64,000 bases of DNA from Nonomuraea roseoviolacea subsp. carminata (lineage in GTDB: Bacteria > Actinomycetota > Actinomycetes > Streptosporangiales > Streptosporangiaceae): contig NZ_JAMZEC010000001.1 in assembly GCF_024172185.1 (NCBI RefSeq), positions 992,001 to 1,056,000 of the forward strand, in the 5' to 3' direction. Of this stretch, positions 1 through 11,036 are shown piece after piece. The notes beneath the pieces were generated by a model. The model was not told where the DNA came from. It made no database searches and saw nothing but the letters and a program-made list of their open reading frames with translations. How positions within the stretch are numbered: the stretch's first letter is position 1; every line of letters starts with the position of its first letter. The translations under genes were made by a program, and so were the position numbers.

Positions 1-954
1 CCGGCGGTCGCCGGGGGTGAGCTGCCGCGCGCACCTGGTGTCGATCATGATGAGGCGGGTGTGGCCGAGGTCGCGCGCGTAGCTCCAGCGGGTGCTGGCC
101 GGATCGGCGTCGGCCTTCTCGGCGAAGTCGTCGAGCAGGCCGCCGCCGTCGCCCGTGCCCTCGCGCAGGCTGCGCAGCAGCGGATCGGCCTCCCGCTCGG
201 CCGGCGACAGGTTGCCGAGGTGCTGGTAGATCCAGTACGCGCCGAGCCCGGAGATCACCCGGCGCCGCCACCAGCTCGTCGCGGCCATCTGCCGGCGCCA
301 GGTGTGGGAGGTGTTCCAGTCGTCGCGCAGGTCATGGTCGTCGAAGATCATCGCCGTGGGCACGGTCGACAGGAGCCAGCGGATCTCGGGGTCGCTCCAC
401 GCCTGCCGGTAGAGCTCGGCGTACTCCTCGTAGTCGGCGATCTCGCCGTGCGGCTCGTCGTCGCGGCGGGCGCGGATGTACTCCAGCATCTCGGGCGAGG
501 GACTGTCGGCGTAGACCTGGTCGCCGAGCAGCAGCAACAGGTCGGGCCACTCGTCGTCGCCCGCCTCCATGAGGTGGCCGCCGTAGGCGCGCAGCACGTC
601 CTCGCCGTGCGTCAGGACGTGGGCGGCGTCGTGGGGCACGCTCGTGCGGCAGGAGCCGAACGTCATCCGGCGCGGCCCTTCCGGCGGCAGCAGCCGGATG
701 CGGCTCGGCGGCCGGCCCTCCTCCGGCCACACCCGCTCGCCGTCCAGCTCGACCGCGTAGCTCTCGACGTCCGCAGTTAAGCCGACGAGGTCGACGATCG
801 CGTAGTGGTGGCCGTGCACCGTGAAGGTGCGCGAGTCGTGGGCGCGCCCGTCCGCGACGACGGAGACCGCGCACGGGCCGTCGGTCTCCACCCAGATCGA
901 TGCGCTGGACGCGTCCACGTAACGCAGCATCGGCCCGAGCACCAGTGCGGGCAT
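1..954 (-). CDS. PhoD-like metallophosphatase, C-terminus cut by window edge
   Basis: The frame is open from an ATG at 954 down to position 1 (318 codons), so only the N-terminal part is visible. Motifs of the PhoD-like alkaline phosphatase/phosphodiesterase family are in order: FGSCR at 99-103, GDQVYAD at 144-150 and FDDHDLRDDW at 204-213, which supply metal ligands in this family. There is no signal peptide; the start runs straight into a beta-rich N-terminal domain, so this is probably a cytoplasmic or non-classically exported member. A G-rich stretch (GGGGGG) lies just before the start. The gene diverges from glutamate dehydrogenase. The substrate cannot be told from sequence. Confidence 0.88.
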   Translation of the reverse strand, partial: MPALVLGPMLRYVDASSASIWVETDGPCAVSVVADGRAHDSRTFTVHGHHYAIVDLVGLTADVESYAVELDGERVWPEEGRPPSRIRLLPPEGPRRMTFGSCRTSVPHDAAHVLTHGEDVLRAYGGHLMEAGDDEWPDLLLLLGDQVYADSPSPEMLEYIRARRDDEPHGEIADYEEYAELYRQAWSDPEIRWLLSTVPTAMIFDDHDLRDDWNTSHTWRRQMAATSWWRRRVISGLGAYWIYQHLGNLSPAEREADPLLRSLREGTGDGGGLLDDFAEKADADPASTRWSYARDLGHTRLIMIDTRCARQLTPGDRR

Positions 955-1060
955 CCCGACCCCCCGATTCGACAACAAGGCACAGTCTCGTACCCAAGGG
1001 TGCCAGAGTGGCACCTACGCGGCGCCGCCAGCTAGGGGTTGGATCGATGAATGCAGCACC

Positions 1061-1100
1061 GTTTCGCCACGACTATCAAAAAACCCAGTCGCGCCGAAAC
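1061..1100. promoter_or_regulatory. Imperfect inverted repeat upstream of glutamate dehydrogenase
   Basis: GTTTCG at 1061-1066 pairs with CGAAAC at 1095-1100, and inside it CGACT (1070-1074) pairs with AGTCG (1087-1091), around an A-rich centre. It ends ten bases before a possible -10 box TAGGAT (1110-1115). The placement suggests an operator for the dehydrogenase gene or the divergent phosphatase gene. No regulator is encoded nearby. Confidence 0.4.
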
Positions 1101-1196
1101 AGGCCGCTATAGGATCATCGCGACACCTACCCCCAAAGAGGCAGGCAATGGCGCCTGTCCTCCCCATGGGGGTACACACCAGGAGGCACTCCTTCC

Positions 1197-2504
<1,308 letters not shown>

Positions 2505-2603
2505 TCGAGCCCGCCCGGGCCCGCACCTAGGTTGGGTAAACCTCGCCGATCACCAGGTGTCGCAGGTCAGGGCATTGATCATCGGGGACCTAAGGTGGGG
2601 GAC

Positions 2604-3704
2604 GTGCTCAGGTCGGTGCTGTCCCTCACCCTGCCCCTCGCCCTCCTCCATTCGCCTCTCGTGCCTGACACGCAGGTCACGGCGCAGCGGGCGCTCGCGC
2701 AACGGTCCGTCCCCCAGCGCCAGGTCCTGACGCCGGGGGGCGACCGGCTGGGGTACGCGCCCGTCGCCCCGCCCTACGCCGGGGAGCGGCGGCTGGCGGG
2801 GCTGGTGCTGGCCCGCGACCCGGTCGCGGGCCGCACCGTGCTGTGCGGCGGCGCGGTGATCAGGTCGCGCAGCCGGAGCCTGGTGCTCACGGCCGCCCAC
2901 TGCCTGTACGACCAGGGCAGGAAGCTGCGGGAGGTGTCGTTCCTGCCGGGCTTCCAGGGCGGCCGGCCGCCGCTCGGGGTGTGGCGGGCCGCGCGGACGT
3001 GGGTGCCGCAGCGGTGGCGCACCGGGCAGGGCACGGTGGACCAGCTCCCGTACGACGTCGGCCTGATCGGGGTCGGCGGCCGTGGCCCGGCGCTGGAGGA
3101 CGTGACCGGGCGCGGGCTGCGGACGCTGCCCACGCGGCACGGCACCTCGCTGCGCGGGCTGGAGCTGCTCGGCTACCCGGCGGGCCGGAGGTACCCCGGC
3201 ACGGATCTCTACCACTGCCTGGGCGACGCCGCCGAGGGCGCGGACCGGGGGCCCGGGGTGCTGGTGACGCGCAACTGTCACGCGCCCGACGGCGGCAGCG
3301 GCGGCCCCGCGCTGCACGACGGGGCGGTGGCGGGCGTCGTCTCCTCCTCCAGCCCGCTGCACGACCCGCGCGGTTTCACCGTGCTCACGCGGCTCGGCGG
3401 CCGGACGTTCCGGCGGATGCTCGACGAGTCGGACCGGTGGATGAGCGAGCGGTGGACGAGCGGCAGGCGGACGGGCGACCGGCCCCTCCTCCCCTGGCCG
3501 GTCGTGGATCAGCTCGTGCCGTGCTCCCCGGCGTGCCTCACGATGTCCTCGCAGATGGCGTGGGTGATGAGCGCGTCGTCAGCCGTGAGCAGGCGCCCGT
3601 CGCGCACGGCGTCGAGGAAGTCCAGGCACGCCTGCTCGATGCCGCGCTGCCGGGCGACCGGCACCCAGTCGGGCCGGCGCACCAGCGTCTCGCCGGCCGT
3701 GTAG
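2604..3704 (+). CDS. Secreted trypsin-like serine protease
   Basis: This is an S1-type serine protease with the triad His99 (in TAAHC), Asp151 (in YDVGLIG) and Ser232 (in GGSGGP), numbered from the GTG at 2604. That start gives a short basic N-terminus and a hydrophobic signal peptide (SVLSLTLPLALL), and it lies seven bases after a -10-like TAAGGT (2591-2596), which suggests a leaderless mRNA. An earlier in-frame ATG at 2532 would put about 24 charged residues ahead of the signal. The catalytic domain ends near residue 275, yet the frame runs on about 90 codons and overlaps the opposite-strand oxidoreductase gene by 196 bp. The tail (Ser/Arg-rich) looks like antisense translation rather than protein, so the native stop may have been lost. 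Confidence 0.82.
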   Translation: MLRSVLSLTLPLALLHSPLVPDTQVTAQRALAQRSVPQRQVLTPGGDRLGYAPVAPPYAGERRLAGLVLARDPVAGRTVLCGGAVIRSRSRSLVLTAAHCLYDQGRKLREVSFLPGFQGGRPPLGVWRAARTWVPQRWRTGQGTVDQLPYDVGLIGVGGRGPALEDVTGRGLRTLPTRHGTSLRGLELLGYPAGRRYPGTDLYHCLGDAAEGADRGPGVLVTRNCHAPDGGSGGPALHDGAVAGVVSSSSPLHDPRGFTVLTRLGGRTFRRMLDESDRWMSERWTSGRRTGDRPLLPWPVVDQLVPCSPACLTMSSQMAWVMSASSAVSRRPSRTASRKSRHACSMPRCRATGTQSGRRTSVSPAV

Positions 3705-4411
3705 TCGATCACGTCACCCAGGTTGACCACCCGCCGCTTGACGCCGCCGCCCATGACCTCGCAGCTCTCCTCGGCGGCGCCGCTGACCCGGCACATGGAG
3801 CCGATCGCGGTGAACCCGTCGCCGGTCAGCTCCAGCACCAGGTGCTCGGCCAGGCCATTGACGACGCGGGTGCGGATCGCGGTGCCGGTCACCTCGCCGG
3901 GGGCGAGGAAGCGCAGGGTGTCCACCACGTGGATGAAGTCGTCGAACACGGTCCGCCGGGGGTCGTCCGCCTGGCCGGCGCGGTTCTTCTGCATGAGGAC
4001 CAGATGGCGGGGCAGCGCCGCGAGGCCCACGTAGCCGGGGGCGTACCTGCGGTTGAAGCCGACCATGAGCGAGCGGCGCTCGGCGTGCGCGAGCCGTACG
4101 AGGTGCTCGGAGTCGGGCAGGTTGTCGGCGAGCGGCTTGTCCACGTAGACGTGGACACCGGCCTTGAGCAGCGGTTCGACCAGCTCGCGGTGGGCGGTCG
4201 TGGCGGCGTGGACGAACGCGGCCTCGACGCCCGCCTCGATCACCTCGCCGACGGAGGTGAACCGGCCGGCGACGCGGTAGGTGTCGCCGAGCCGGTCCAG
4301 GGTCGGCCGGTCGCGGGTGCAGAGGTGGAGGTCGATTCCGGGCTGGGCGGCGAGCACGGGCAGGTACGCCTTCTCGGCGATGTCGCCCAGGCCGATCACG
4401 GCTGTCTTCAT
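3509..4411 (-). CDS. Gfo/Idh/MocA-family oxidoreductase
   Basis: An NAD(P)-dependent sugar or polyol dehydrogenase-like protein of 300 residues. The N-terminal Rossmann turn GLGDIA is at 7-12, and the family EKP motif appears as DKP at 91-93. The C-terminal half carries the usual alpha/beta substrate domain. Its ATG overlaps the stop of the preceding epimerase gene in an ATGA, so the two are translationally coupled. It is the last gene of a three-gene operon read from about 5.7 kb and presumably controlled by the divergent TetR regulator. The substrate is unknown. Confidence 0.87.
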   Translation of the reverse strand: MKTAVIGLGDIAEKAYLPVLAAQPGIDLHLCTRDRPTLDRLGDTYRVAGRFTSVGEVIEAGVEAAFVHAATTAHRELVEPLLKAGVHVYVDKPLADNLPDSEHLVRLAHAERRSLMVGFNRRYAPGYVGLAALPRHLVLMQKNRAGQADDPRRTVFDDFIHVVDTLRFLAPGEVTGTAIRTRVVNGLAEHLVLELTGDGFTAIGSMCRVSGAAEESCEVMGGGVKRRVVNLGDVIDYTAGETLVRRPDWVPVARQRGIEQACLDFLDAVRDGRLLTADDALITHAICEDIVRHAGEHGTS

Positions 4412-5319
4412 CCGGCGAGCGTAGCCCGCAGCGCCTCGTCCGTCGGCGTGGGGCGCACGCCGAAGGTGGTCTGGAACGCCGAGGAGTCGAGCACGAACGG
4501 CTCGACGAACTGGTAGCGGATGTGCCGCATCTCCCCGGCCATGGGGTTGACCAGGCCCACCGCGCGCACCAGCGGCCACGGCAGCGTGCTCATCCTCGGC
4601 GCCGGGCGGCCGAGGACGGCCGCCATCCGCTCGCCGATCTGCCGGAAGGTGAGCGGCTCGGCGGTGGGCACGTGCCACGGCCGGCCCCACGCCCGCTCGT
4701 CGGAGCCCGCCACGATGAGCGCGTCGGCGACGTCCGGCAGGTACGTCCAGCTGTGCGGCACGTCGGCGGGCCAGACCAGCGAGACCGTCTTGCCCGCGCG
4801 CAGCGGGACGAGGAACCGGGCGCCCAGGTAGGACTGGTCGGAGGAGCCGGGCCCGAAGTAGTCGGAGCCGCGCACCTCGGTCACCCGGACGCGGCCCGCC
4901 TCGTGCGCGGCCAGGGCCTCGGTCCACATGCGGGCGCGCACCCGGGCCTTGGGGCTGGTGGAGGCGAGCGGCAGGTCCTCGGTCATCGGGCCGCTCACGG
5001 GGCCGTACGCGTAGAGGTTGCCGAGCATGGCGTACACGGCGCCGGTGGCCTCGGCGGCGGCCAAGAGGGAGGCGGCCATCGGCGGCCAGTCGGTGAGCCA
5101 GCGGTGGTAGGCCGGGTTGACGCAGTTGTAGAGGACGTCGGCGCCCTTGCCGATCTCGGTGAGCCGGGCCTGGTCGGTGACGTCGGCCGCCACCCGGGTG
5201 GCCCCCTCGGGGCCGGAGCCGGAGCGGGTGACGACGGTGACGTCGTGGCCCTGCGCGACGAGCTTGGCGGCCAGGTGGCCGCCGACCTGGCCGGAGCCGA
5301 CGACGATGTGCTTACCCAT
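4408..5319 (-). CDS. NAD-dependent epimerase/dehydratase-like (extended SDR) protein
   Basis: A 303-residue atypical SDR. The nucleotide-binding turn is GSGQVGGH (8-15) and an acidic GADVLYNC segment follows at the end of beta 4. A tyrosine-rich NLYAYGP segment stands where the active-site Tyr is normally found, but no clear YxxxK is visible, so this may be an NmrA- or isomerase-like member that binds cofactor without classical epimerisation. The start was chosen at MGKHIVVG because it fits the fold and lies two bases after the stop of the DUF2568 gene. It overlaps the next gene by four bases. Confidence 0.83.
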   Translation of the reverse strand: MGKHIVVGSGQVGGHLAAKLVAQGHDVTVVTRSGSGPEGATRVAADVTDQARLTEIGKGADVLYNCVNPAYHRWLTDWPPMAASLLAAAEATGAVYAMLGNLYAYGPVSGPMTEDLPLASTSPKARVRARMWTEALAAHEAGRVRVTEVRGSDYFGPGSSDQSYLGARFLVPLRAGKTVSLVWPADVPHSWTYLPDVADALIVAGSDERAWGRPWHVPTAEPLTFRQIGERMAAVLGRPAPRMSTLPWPLVRAVGLVNPMAGEMRHIRYQFVEPFVLDSSAFQTTFGVRPTPTDEALRATLAG

Positions 5320-5321
5320 GA

Positions 5322-5675
5322 TCAGACCTGCTTCCAGAGGATGCGGAGGACCGCGTTGACGACGAAGACGAGGGCGAAGACGGCGGCCGGGGCCGCCCGG
5401 CCCGCAGCGTAGAGGAAGAACGCGCCGCCGCCGAACCAGACGATCTCCAGGACCGCCCGGGCGATCCCGGTGAGCGGGATCGTGGCGTTGGCGCCGCCGC
5501 CCGCGCCGAACAGCGCCCACACGGCGATGAACAGGGCCGGGCCGCCGAGGCCGGCGAGCAGCTTGATCGCCCAGTTGGGGCTCACCGTGAAGCCCCAGTA
5601 GGCCACGGAGGCGAGCACGCCCAGCTCCAGGAAGAACATCAGCACCGCGTTGGCGCCCTTGAGGGTGGTGAGCAT
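5322..5675 (-). CDS. DUF2568 (YrdB-like) small membrane protein
   Basis: A 117-residue protein with four predicted membrane segments (about 8-30, 37-57, 66-85 and 92-112). It resembles the DUF2568/YrdB family, whose function is not known. A GGAGG (complement of 5681-5685) precedes the ATG. It is the first gene of the operon DUF2568, epimerase-like, Gfo/Idh, and its 5' side holds two copies of a palindrome that the divergent TetR protein probably binds. Confidence 0.82.
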   Translation of the reverse strand: MLTTLKGANAVLMFFLELGVLASVAYWGFTVSPNWAIKLLAGLGGPALFIAVWALFGAGGGANATIPLTGIARAVLEIVWFGGGAFFLYAAGRAAPAAVFALVFVVNAVLRILWKQV

Positions 5676-5706
5676 CTCGGCCTCCGGTGACTACCCGTTC
5701 GCTTAC

Positions 5707-5756
5707 GAGAGCAATGCTCTCTCAAGTGAGCGGCAGTCGTCAAGAGCGGTGCTCTC
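5707..5756. promoter_or_regulatory. Two TetR-type operators between divergent genes
   Basis: GAGAGC-AAT-GCTCTC at 5707-5721 is a perfect palindrome. A second copy, AAGAGC-GGT-GCTCTC, lies at 5742-5756. The centres are 35 bp apart. They sit between the DUF2568 operon and the tetR gene, as expected for a self-regulating TetR repressor controlling both directions. Confidence 0.75.
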
Positions 5757-5789
5757 GTTTTCTGCCGCCGCTCTGGTAGCGTGCTGGAC

Positions 5790-6494
5790 ATGACAGCCAG
5801 CCGAACCGCGAGAGAACGCGTCCGCGCCGAGCTGACGAGGGAGATCGTGGAGATCGCCCGCAGGCAGCTCGCCACCGAGGGGGCCGGCGGCCTGTCCCTG
5901 CGCGCCGTGGCGCGCGAGATGGGGATGGTGTCCTCGGCGATCTACCGCTACTTCCCGAGCCGCGACGACCTGCTCACCACGTTGATCATCGACGGCTACA
6001 ACGCGCTCGGCGAGGCCGTGGAGCGCGCCGACGCCGCCGCCCCCGGCGGCGACTTCCCGGGCCGGTGGGCGGCCCTGTGCCACGCCGTACGCGACTGGGC
6101 GCTGGCCCACCCCCACGAGTACGCGCTGCTGTACGGCTCGCCGGTGCCGGGCTACCAGGCGCCGCAGGACACGATCGCGCCGAGGGTGCGCGACCTGAGG
6201 GTGTTCGGCGCGATCCTGTCCGCCGCCCAGCGGGCCGGGGCGCTCGTGCCGCCCGCCGCCCCCGTGGAGGCCGATCCGGCGCTCGCGGGAGAGGCGGAGG
6301 CGAGCCTGGCCGAGCTCATGCCCGGCGTGCCCGGCGACGCGCTGCTGCGCGCCCTGTCGGCGTGGACGGCCCTGTACGGGTGGGTGAGCTTTGAGGTGTT
6401 CGGCCAGTTCAAGGGCGCCTTCGAGGACAACCGGCCGGCGTTCGACCACATGGTGCGGGCGCTGGGCGCGACGATCGGGCTCACCCGCGCCTGA
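5790..6494 (+). CDS. TetR-family transcriptional regulator
   Basis: A 234-residue regulator. The N-terminal helix-turn-helix is typical (LSLRAVAREMGMVSSAIYRY, then FPSRDDLL), followed by a TetR_C-type ligand domain. The ATG at 5790 lies seven bases after a -10 box TAGCGT (5777-5782) with no Shine-Dalgarno, so a leaderless start is preferred over the GTG nine bases upstream. It is divergent from the DUF2568 operon and probably represses it and itself through the paired palindromes. The ligand is unknown. Confidence 0.9.
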   Translation: MTASRTARERVRAELTREIVEIARRQLATEGAGGLSLRAVAREMGMVSSAIYRYFPSRDDLLTTLIIDGYNALGEAVERADAAAPGGDFPGRWAALCHAVRDWALAHPHEYALLYGSPVPGYQAPQDTIAPRVRDLRVFGAILSAAQRAGALVPPAAPVEADPALAGEAEASLAELMPGVPGDALLRALSAWTALYGWVSFEVFGQFKGAFEDNRPAFDHMVRALGATIGLTRA

Positions 6495-6495
6495 C

Positions 6496-6582
6496 CCCGG
6501 AGACGACTCGACCGCGCCTCCCCCGGGGTCGCGGGGAGCGCGGTCGAGTGACTCCGGGCCCGGCAGGTCGTGCCGGGGCCCG
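6496..6582. terminator. Bidirectional terminator between tetR and leuA
   Basis: ACTCGACCGCGC (6506-6517) pairs perfectly with GCGCGGTCGAGT (6538-6549), extended by CCCGGAG/CTCCGGG outside it. A second GC-rich hairpin follows at about 6554-6582. There is no T-run, as is common in high-GC actinobacteria. The convergent genes end on either side. Confidence 0.8.
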
Positions 6583-6600
6583 GAAGCAGGGCCCGCCGGG

Positions 6601-8423
<1,823 letters not shown>

Positions 8424-8482
8424 GCCAAGCACGCTACCAGACGTCTCGCCGTGCGCCGTCCCGCGTCTCGGATGTTGAGATG

Positions 8483-9259
8483 TCAGGGGATGAGGACGGA
8501 CAGGCAGGTGACGCAGCCCTCCAGTTTCTCGAACTCCGAGATGTCCACGGTCGTCACGTCCAGGCCGCGCTGGACCAGCAGGTCGGCGGTGCGGGGCGCG
8601 GAGGCCGCCATGAGGACGCGGTCGCCGCCGAGGAGGACGACGTGGGCGCCGGACTCCTCCTCGGGTTCGAGCAGGCCGGCGGGCCGGTCGAGGCGGGCGA
8701 GGTCGAGGGCGGCGAGGTCGAGGTGGGCGGGGTCGCCGATGAGGGTGCCGTCGGGCAGGGCGGTGACGGCGGACTTGAGGTGCAGCACGCCGTCGAGGTC
8801 CACCGGCCGCACCTGCCGTTCGGGCAGCAGCGCGGCGAGCTGGGCGATGCCCTCGTCGTTGGTGCGCGACGAGCGGCCGACGTAGACGGCGCGGCCCACC
8901 TGGAGGACGTCGCCGCCGTCCAGCGTGCCGGGGCGGGTGACGCGCACGGCCCTGAGGCCGAGCCCGCGCACCGCCTCCTCCACCGCGGCCACCTCCGGCC
9001 GCCGCTCGGGGGCGCCCGGGCGGGTCAGCACGGCCAGCCGCCCGCAGACCACGACGGCGTCCTCGACGAACGGCGCGTCGGGCAGGTCGTCGGCCGGTTC
9101 GACGTGGACCGGCGTCCAGCCGGCCGCGGCGAGGGCGGCCACGTACGCCTCGTGCTGCACGAGGGCGCGCTCCGGGTCGACGGGTTCGCGCTCGATGTGG
9201 GTGACGAGACCCTCGGCGATCCGGGGTCCGGGCTTCCTTACCAGCGCGATACCAGACAT
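8483..9259 (-). CDS. ddaH: Dimethylargininase (DDAH)
   Basis: Hydrolyses N-omega-methylated arginines to citrulline and methylamines. The 258 residues have the family's beta-propeller signatures: FVED at 64-67, LDGGDV at 113-118, the catalytic histidine H160 in GVLHLKSAV, and the nucleophile Cys in GCVTCLSVLIP near the C-terminus (C252 most likely, C249 the alternative). It has no amidotransferase features. It stands alone between leuA and the divergent DUF2630 gene. It could also act on free arginine-like substrates, as related deiminases do. Confidence 0.9.
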   Translation of the reverse strand: MSGIALVRKPGPRIAEGLVTHIEREPVDPERALVQHEAYVAALAAAGWTPVHVEPADDLPDAPFVEDAVVVCGRLAVLTRPGAPERRPEVAAVEEAVRGLGLRAVRVTRPGTLDGGDVLQVGRAVYVGRSSRTNDEGIAQLAALLPERQVRPVDLDGVLHLKSAVTALPDGTLIGDPAHLDLAALDLARLDRPAGLLEPEEESGAHVVLLGGDRVLMAASAPRTADLLVQRGLDVTTVDISEFEKLEGCVTCLSVLIP

Positions 9260-9284
9260 AGGGCGCTTTCTATCACGTACTCAG

Positions 9285-9290
9285 TAGAGT
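9285..9290 (+). promoter_or_regulatory. -10 box of a leaderless DUF2630 mRNA
   Basis: TAGAGT ends seven bases before the ATG at 9298, and no Shine-Dalgarno is present. Transcription would begin at or next to the start codon. Confidence 0.6.
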
Positions 9291-9297
9291 CTCCGAC

Positions 9298-9543
9298 ATG
9301 CGTGACGACGAGATTCTGAGCCGGATCAGCGCCCTCGTGACCGAGGAGCACGAGCTGCGCGGCAAGCTGTCGGCGGGCGAGGTCACCTCCGAGGAGGAGA
9401 ATGCCCGCGTCAAGGAGCTGGAGGTCGCCCTGGACCAGTGCTGGGACCTGCTGCGGCAGCGTCGCGCCCGCCGCGGCGCCGGCGAGGACCCGGACGCCGC
9501 CAGCGCCCGCCCGGCCTCGGAGGTCGAGGGCTACCGCCAGTAG
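9298..9543 (+). CDS. DUF2630 small protein
   Basis: An 81-residue, highly charged, mostly helical protein with a predicted coiled coil in the first 60 residues (heptads around EEHELRGKL and VKELEVALDQCWDLL) and a disordered tail. It matches the actinobacterial DUF2630 family, whose role is unknown. It has a single cysteine. Probably leaderless and monocistronic. Confidence 0.82.
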   Translation: MRDDEILSRISALVTEEHELRGKLSAGEVTSEEENARVKELEVALDQCWDLLRQRRARRGAGEDPDAASARPASEVEGYRQ

Positions 9544-9593
9544 GAAGACCCGCTCACCGGCCTGGTGCGAGGGGGCCGTTCTTCACGTGCGTG

Positions 9594-9622
9594 TTGCCCC
9601 GATGTTAAGCGTGCGTTAGATA
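9594..9622 (+). promoter_or_regulatory. Promoter of the MHS symporter gene
   Basis: TTGCCC (9594-9599) and TAGATA (9617-9622) are separated by 17 bases, a good sigma-70-type promoter. It leaves about 70 bases of 5' UTR before a gene that has a strong ribosome site. Confidence 0.6.
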
Positions 9623-9700
9623 TCGGCCTCCTCCCCTTGTTCGAACATCCTTCTGCGGCGAGGCTCTGGCCTGCAACTACTCCCCCCAGGAGGTACACCA

Positions 9701-11026
9701 GTGAGCACACCCAAGGTGCCGTGGAAGGCGGTCGTCGGCGGCTCCATCGGCAATCTGGTCGAGTGGTACGACTGGTTTGTCTACAGCAGCTTCGCGATCT
9801 ACTTCGCCGCCTCCTTCTTCCCTGACGGCGACGCGACGGCGCAGTTGCTCAACACCGCCGGCATCTTCGCCGTGGGCTTCTTCATGCGGCCCGTCGGCGG
9901 CTGGCTGCTCGGCCGCTACGCCGACCGGAAGGGCCGCAAGGCCGCGCTCACGCTCACGGTCACCCTGATGTCGGCCAGCGCCCTGCTGATCGCCATCGCC
10001 CCGACGTACGAGGCGGTCGGCTTCTTCGGCGCCGTCGTCCTGCTGATCGCCCGCCTCCTGCAGGGTCTGTCGGTCGGCGGCGAGTACGCCGCCAGCGCCA
10101 CCTACCTCACCGAGGCCACGCCTCCCGGCAAGCGCGGTCTGGCCTCCAGCTTCCAGTACGTCTCGATGACGGCCGGCCAGCTCGTCGGCCTGGGCCTGCA
10201 GATCATCCTGCAGAACACCATGTCGGACGAGGTCCTCAAGTCCTACGGCTGGCGCATCCCGTTCGTCATCGGCGCGCTCGGCGCGGCGGTGGTGTTCTAC
10301 CTGCGGCGCAACCTCCTGGAGACCGAGGCGTACGACGAGGAGGAGCGCGAGGTCGAGGGCGGCCACCAGCAGCGCGGCACCATCAAGGCCCTGATGGCGC
10401 ACAAGAAGGAGGCGCTGCTCGTCATCGCCCTCACCATGGGCGGCACGGTCGCGTACTACACCTACACGACCTACCTGACGAAGTACCTCGCCAACACCGC
10501 GGGCCTGCCCAAGCAGACCGCCACCCTGGTCAGCTTCTGCGCGCTGTTCGTCTTCATGCTCATCCAGCCGCTCGCCGGCTCGCTGTCGGACCGCATCGGC
10601 CGCCGGCCGCTGCTCATCACGTTCGGCATCGGCTCGCTGCTCGGCACCGTGCCCCTCATGACGGCGCTGGCCAGCGTGGACGGCTTCCTCGGCGGCTTCG
10701 TCCTCTCGCTGGTGGGCCTGATCATCATCACCGGCTACACCTCGATCAACGCGGTGGTGAAGGCCGAACTGTTCCCGACCAACATCCGGGCGCTCGGCGT
10801 GGCCCTGCCGTACGCCATCGCCAACGCCCTGTTCGGCGGCACCGCCGAGTACGTGGCCCTGTGGTTCAAGTCCAGCGGCATCGAGTCCGGCTTCTACTGG
10901 TACGTCTCCGGTTGCGCCGCGGTGTCCCTGGCCGTGTACCTGACCATGCGTGAGACCCGCGACGCCGCCCTCAGCCGCGCTGAGCAGAAGGCCGGCGAAG
11001 CGGATTCGGTCCCGATTCGCCTCTAG
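9701..11026 (+). CDS. MFS transporter, metabolite:H+ symporter (MHS) family
   Basis: A 441-residue proton-coupled uptake permease with twelve predicted membrane segments. MHS family markers are the early GNLVEWYDWF (about 17-26), the loop motif GRYADRKGRK after TM2 and its repeat GSLSDRIGRR after TM8. Relatives carry 2-oxoglutarate, citrate, proline/betaine or shikimate; the substrate here is not determined. The start is GTG, seven bases after AGGAGG (9688-9693). The stop codon TAG at 11024 is also the first half of the -10 box of the next gene. Confidence 0.9.
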   Translation: MSTPKVPWKAVVGGSIGNLVEWYDWFVYSSFAIYFAASFFPDGDATAQLLNTAGIFAVGFFMRPVGGWLLGRYADRKGRKAALTLTVTLMSASALLIAIAPTYEAVGFFGAVVLLIARLLQGLSVGGEYAASATYLTEATPPGKRGLASSFQYVSMTAGQLVGLGLQIILQNTMSDEVLKSYGWRIPFVIGALGAAVVFYLRRNLLETEAYDEEEREVEGGHQQRGTIKALMAHKKEALLVIALTMGGTVAYYTYTTYLTKYLANTAGLPKQTATLVSFCALFVFMLIQPLAGSLSDRIGRRPLLITFGIGSLLGTVPLMTALASVDGFLGGFVLSLVGLIIITGYTSINAVVKAELFPTNIRALGVALPYAIANALFGGTAEYVALWFKSSGIESGFYWYVSGCAAVSLAVYLTMRETRDAALSRAEQKAGEADSVPIRL

Positions 11027-11029
11027 TCT
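11024..11029 (+). promoter_or_regulatory. -10 box overlapping the upstream stop codon
   Basis: TAGTCT begins with the TAG stop of the symporter gene and ends seven bases before the response regulator ATG. No ribosome site lies between them. Confidence 0.55.
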
Positions 11030-11036
11030 GGGCGAC

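Noticed and set aside
1061..1116. GlnR box upstream of glutamate dehydrogenase
   Set aside because: GAAAC occurs but the spacing to a GTNAC half-site is wrong.
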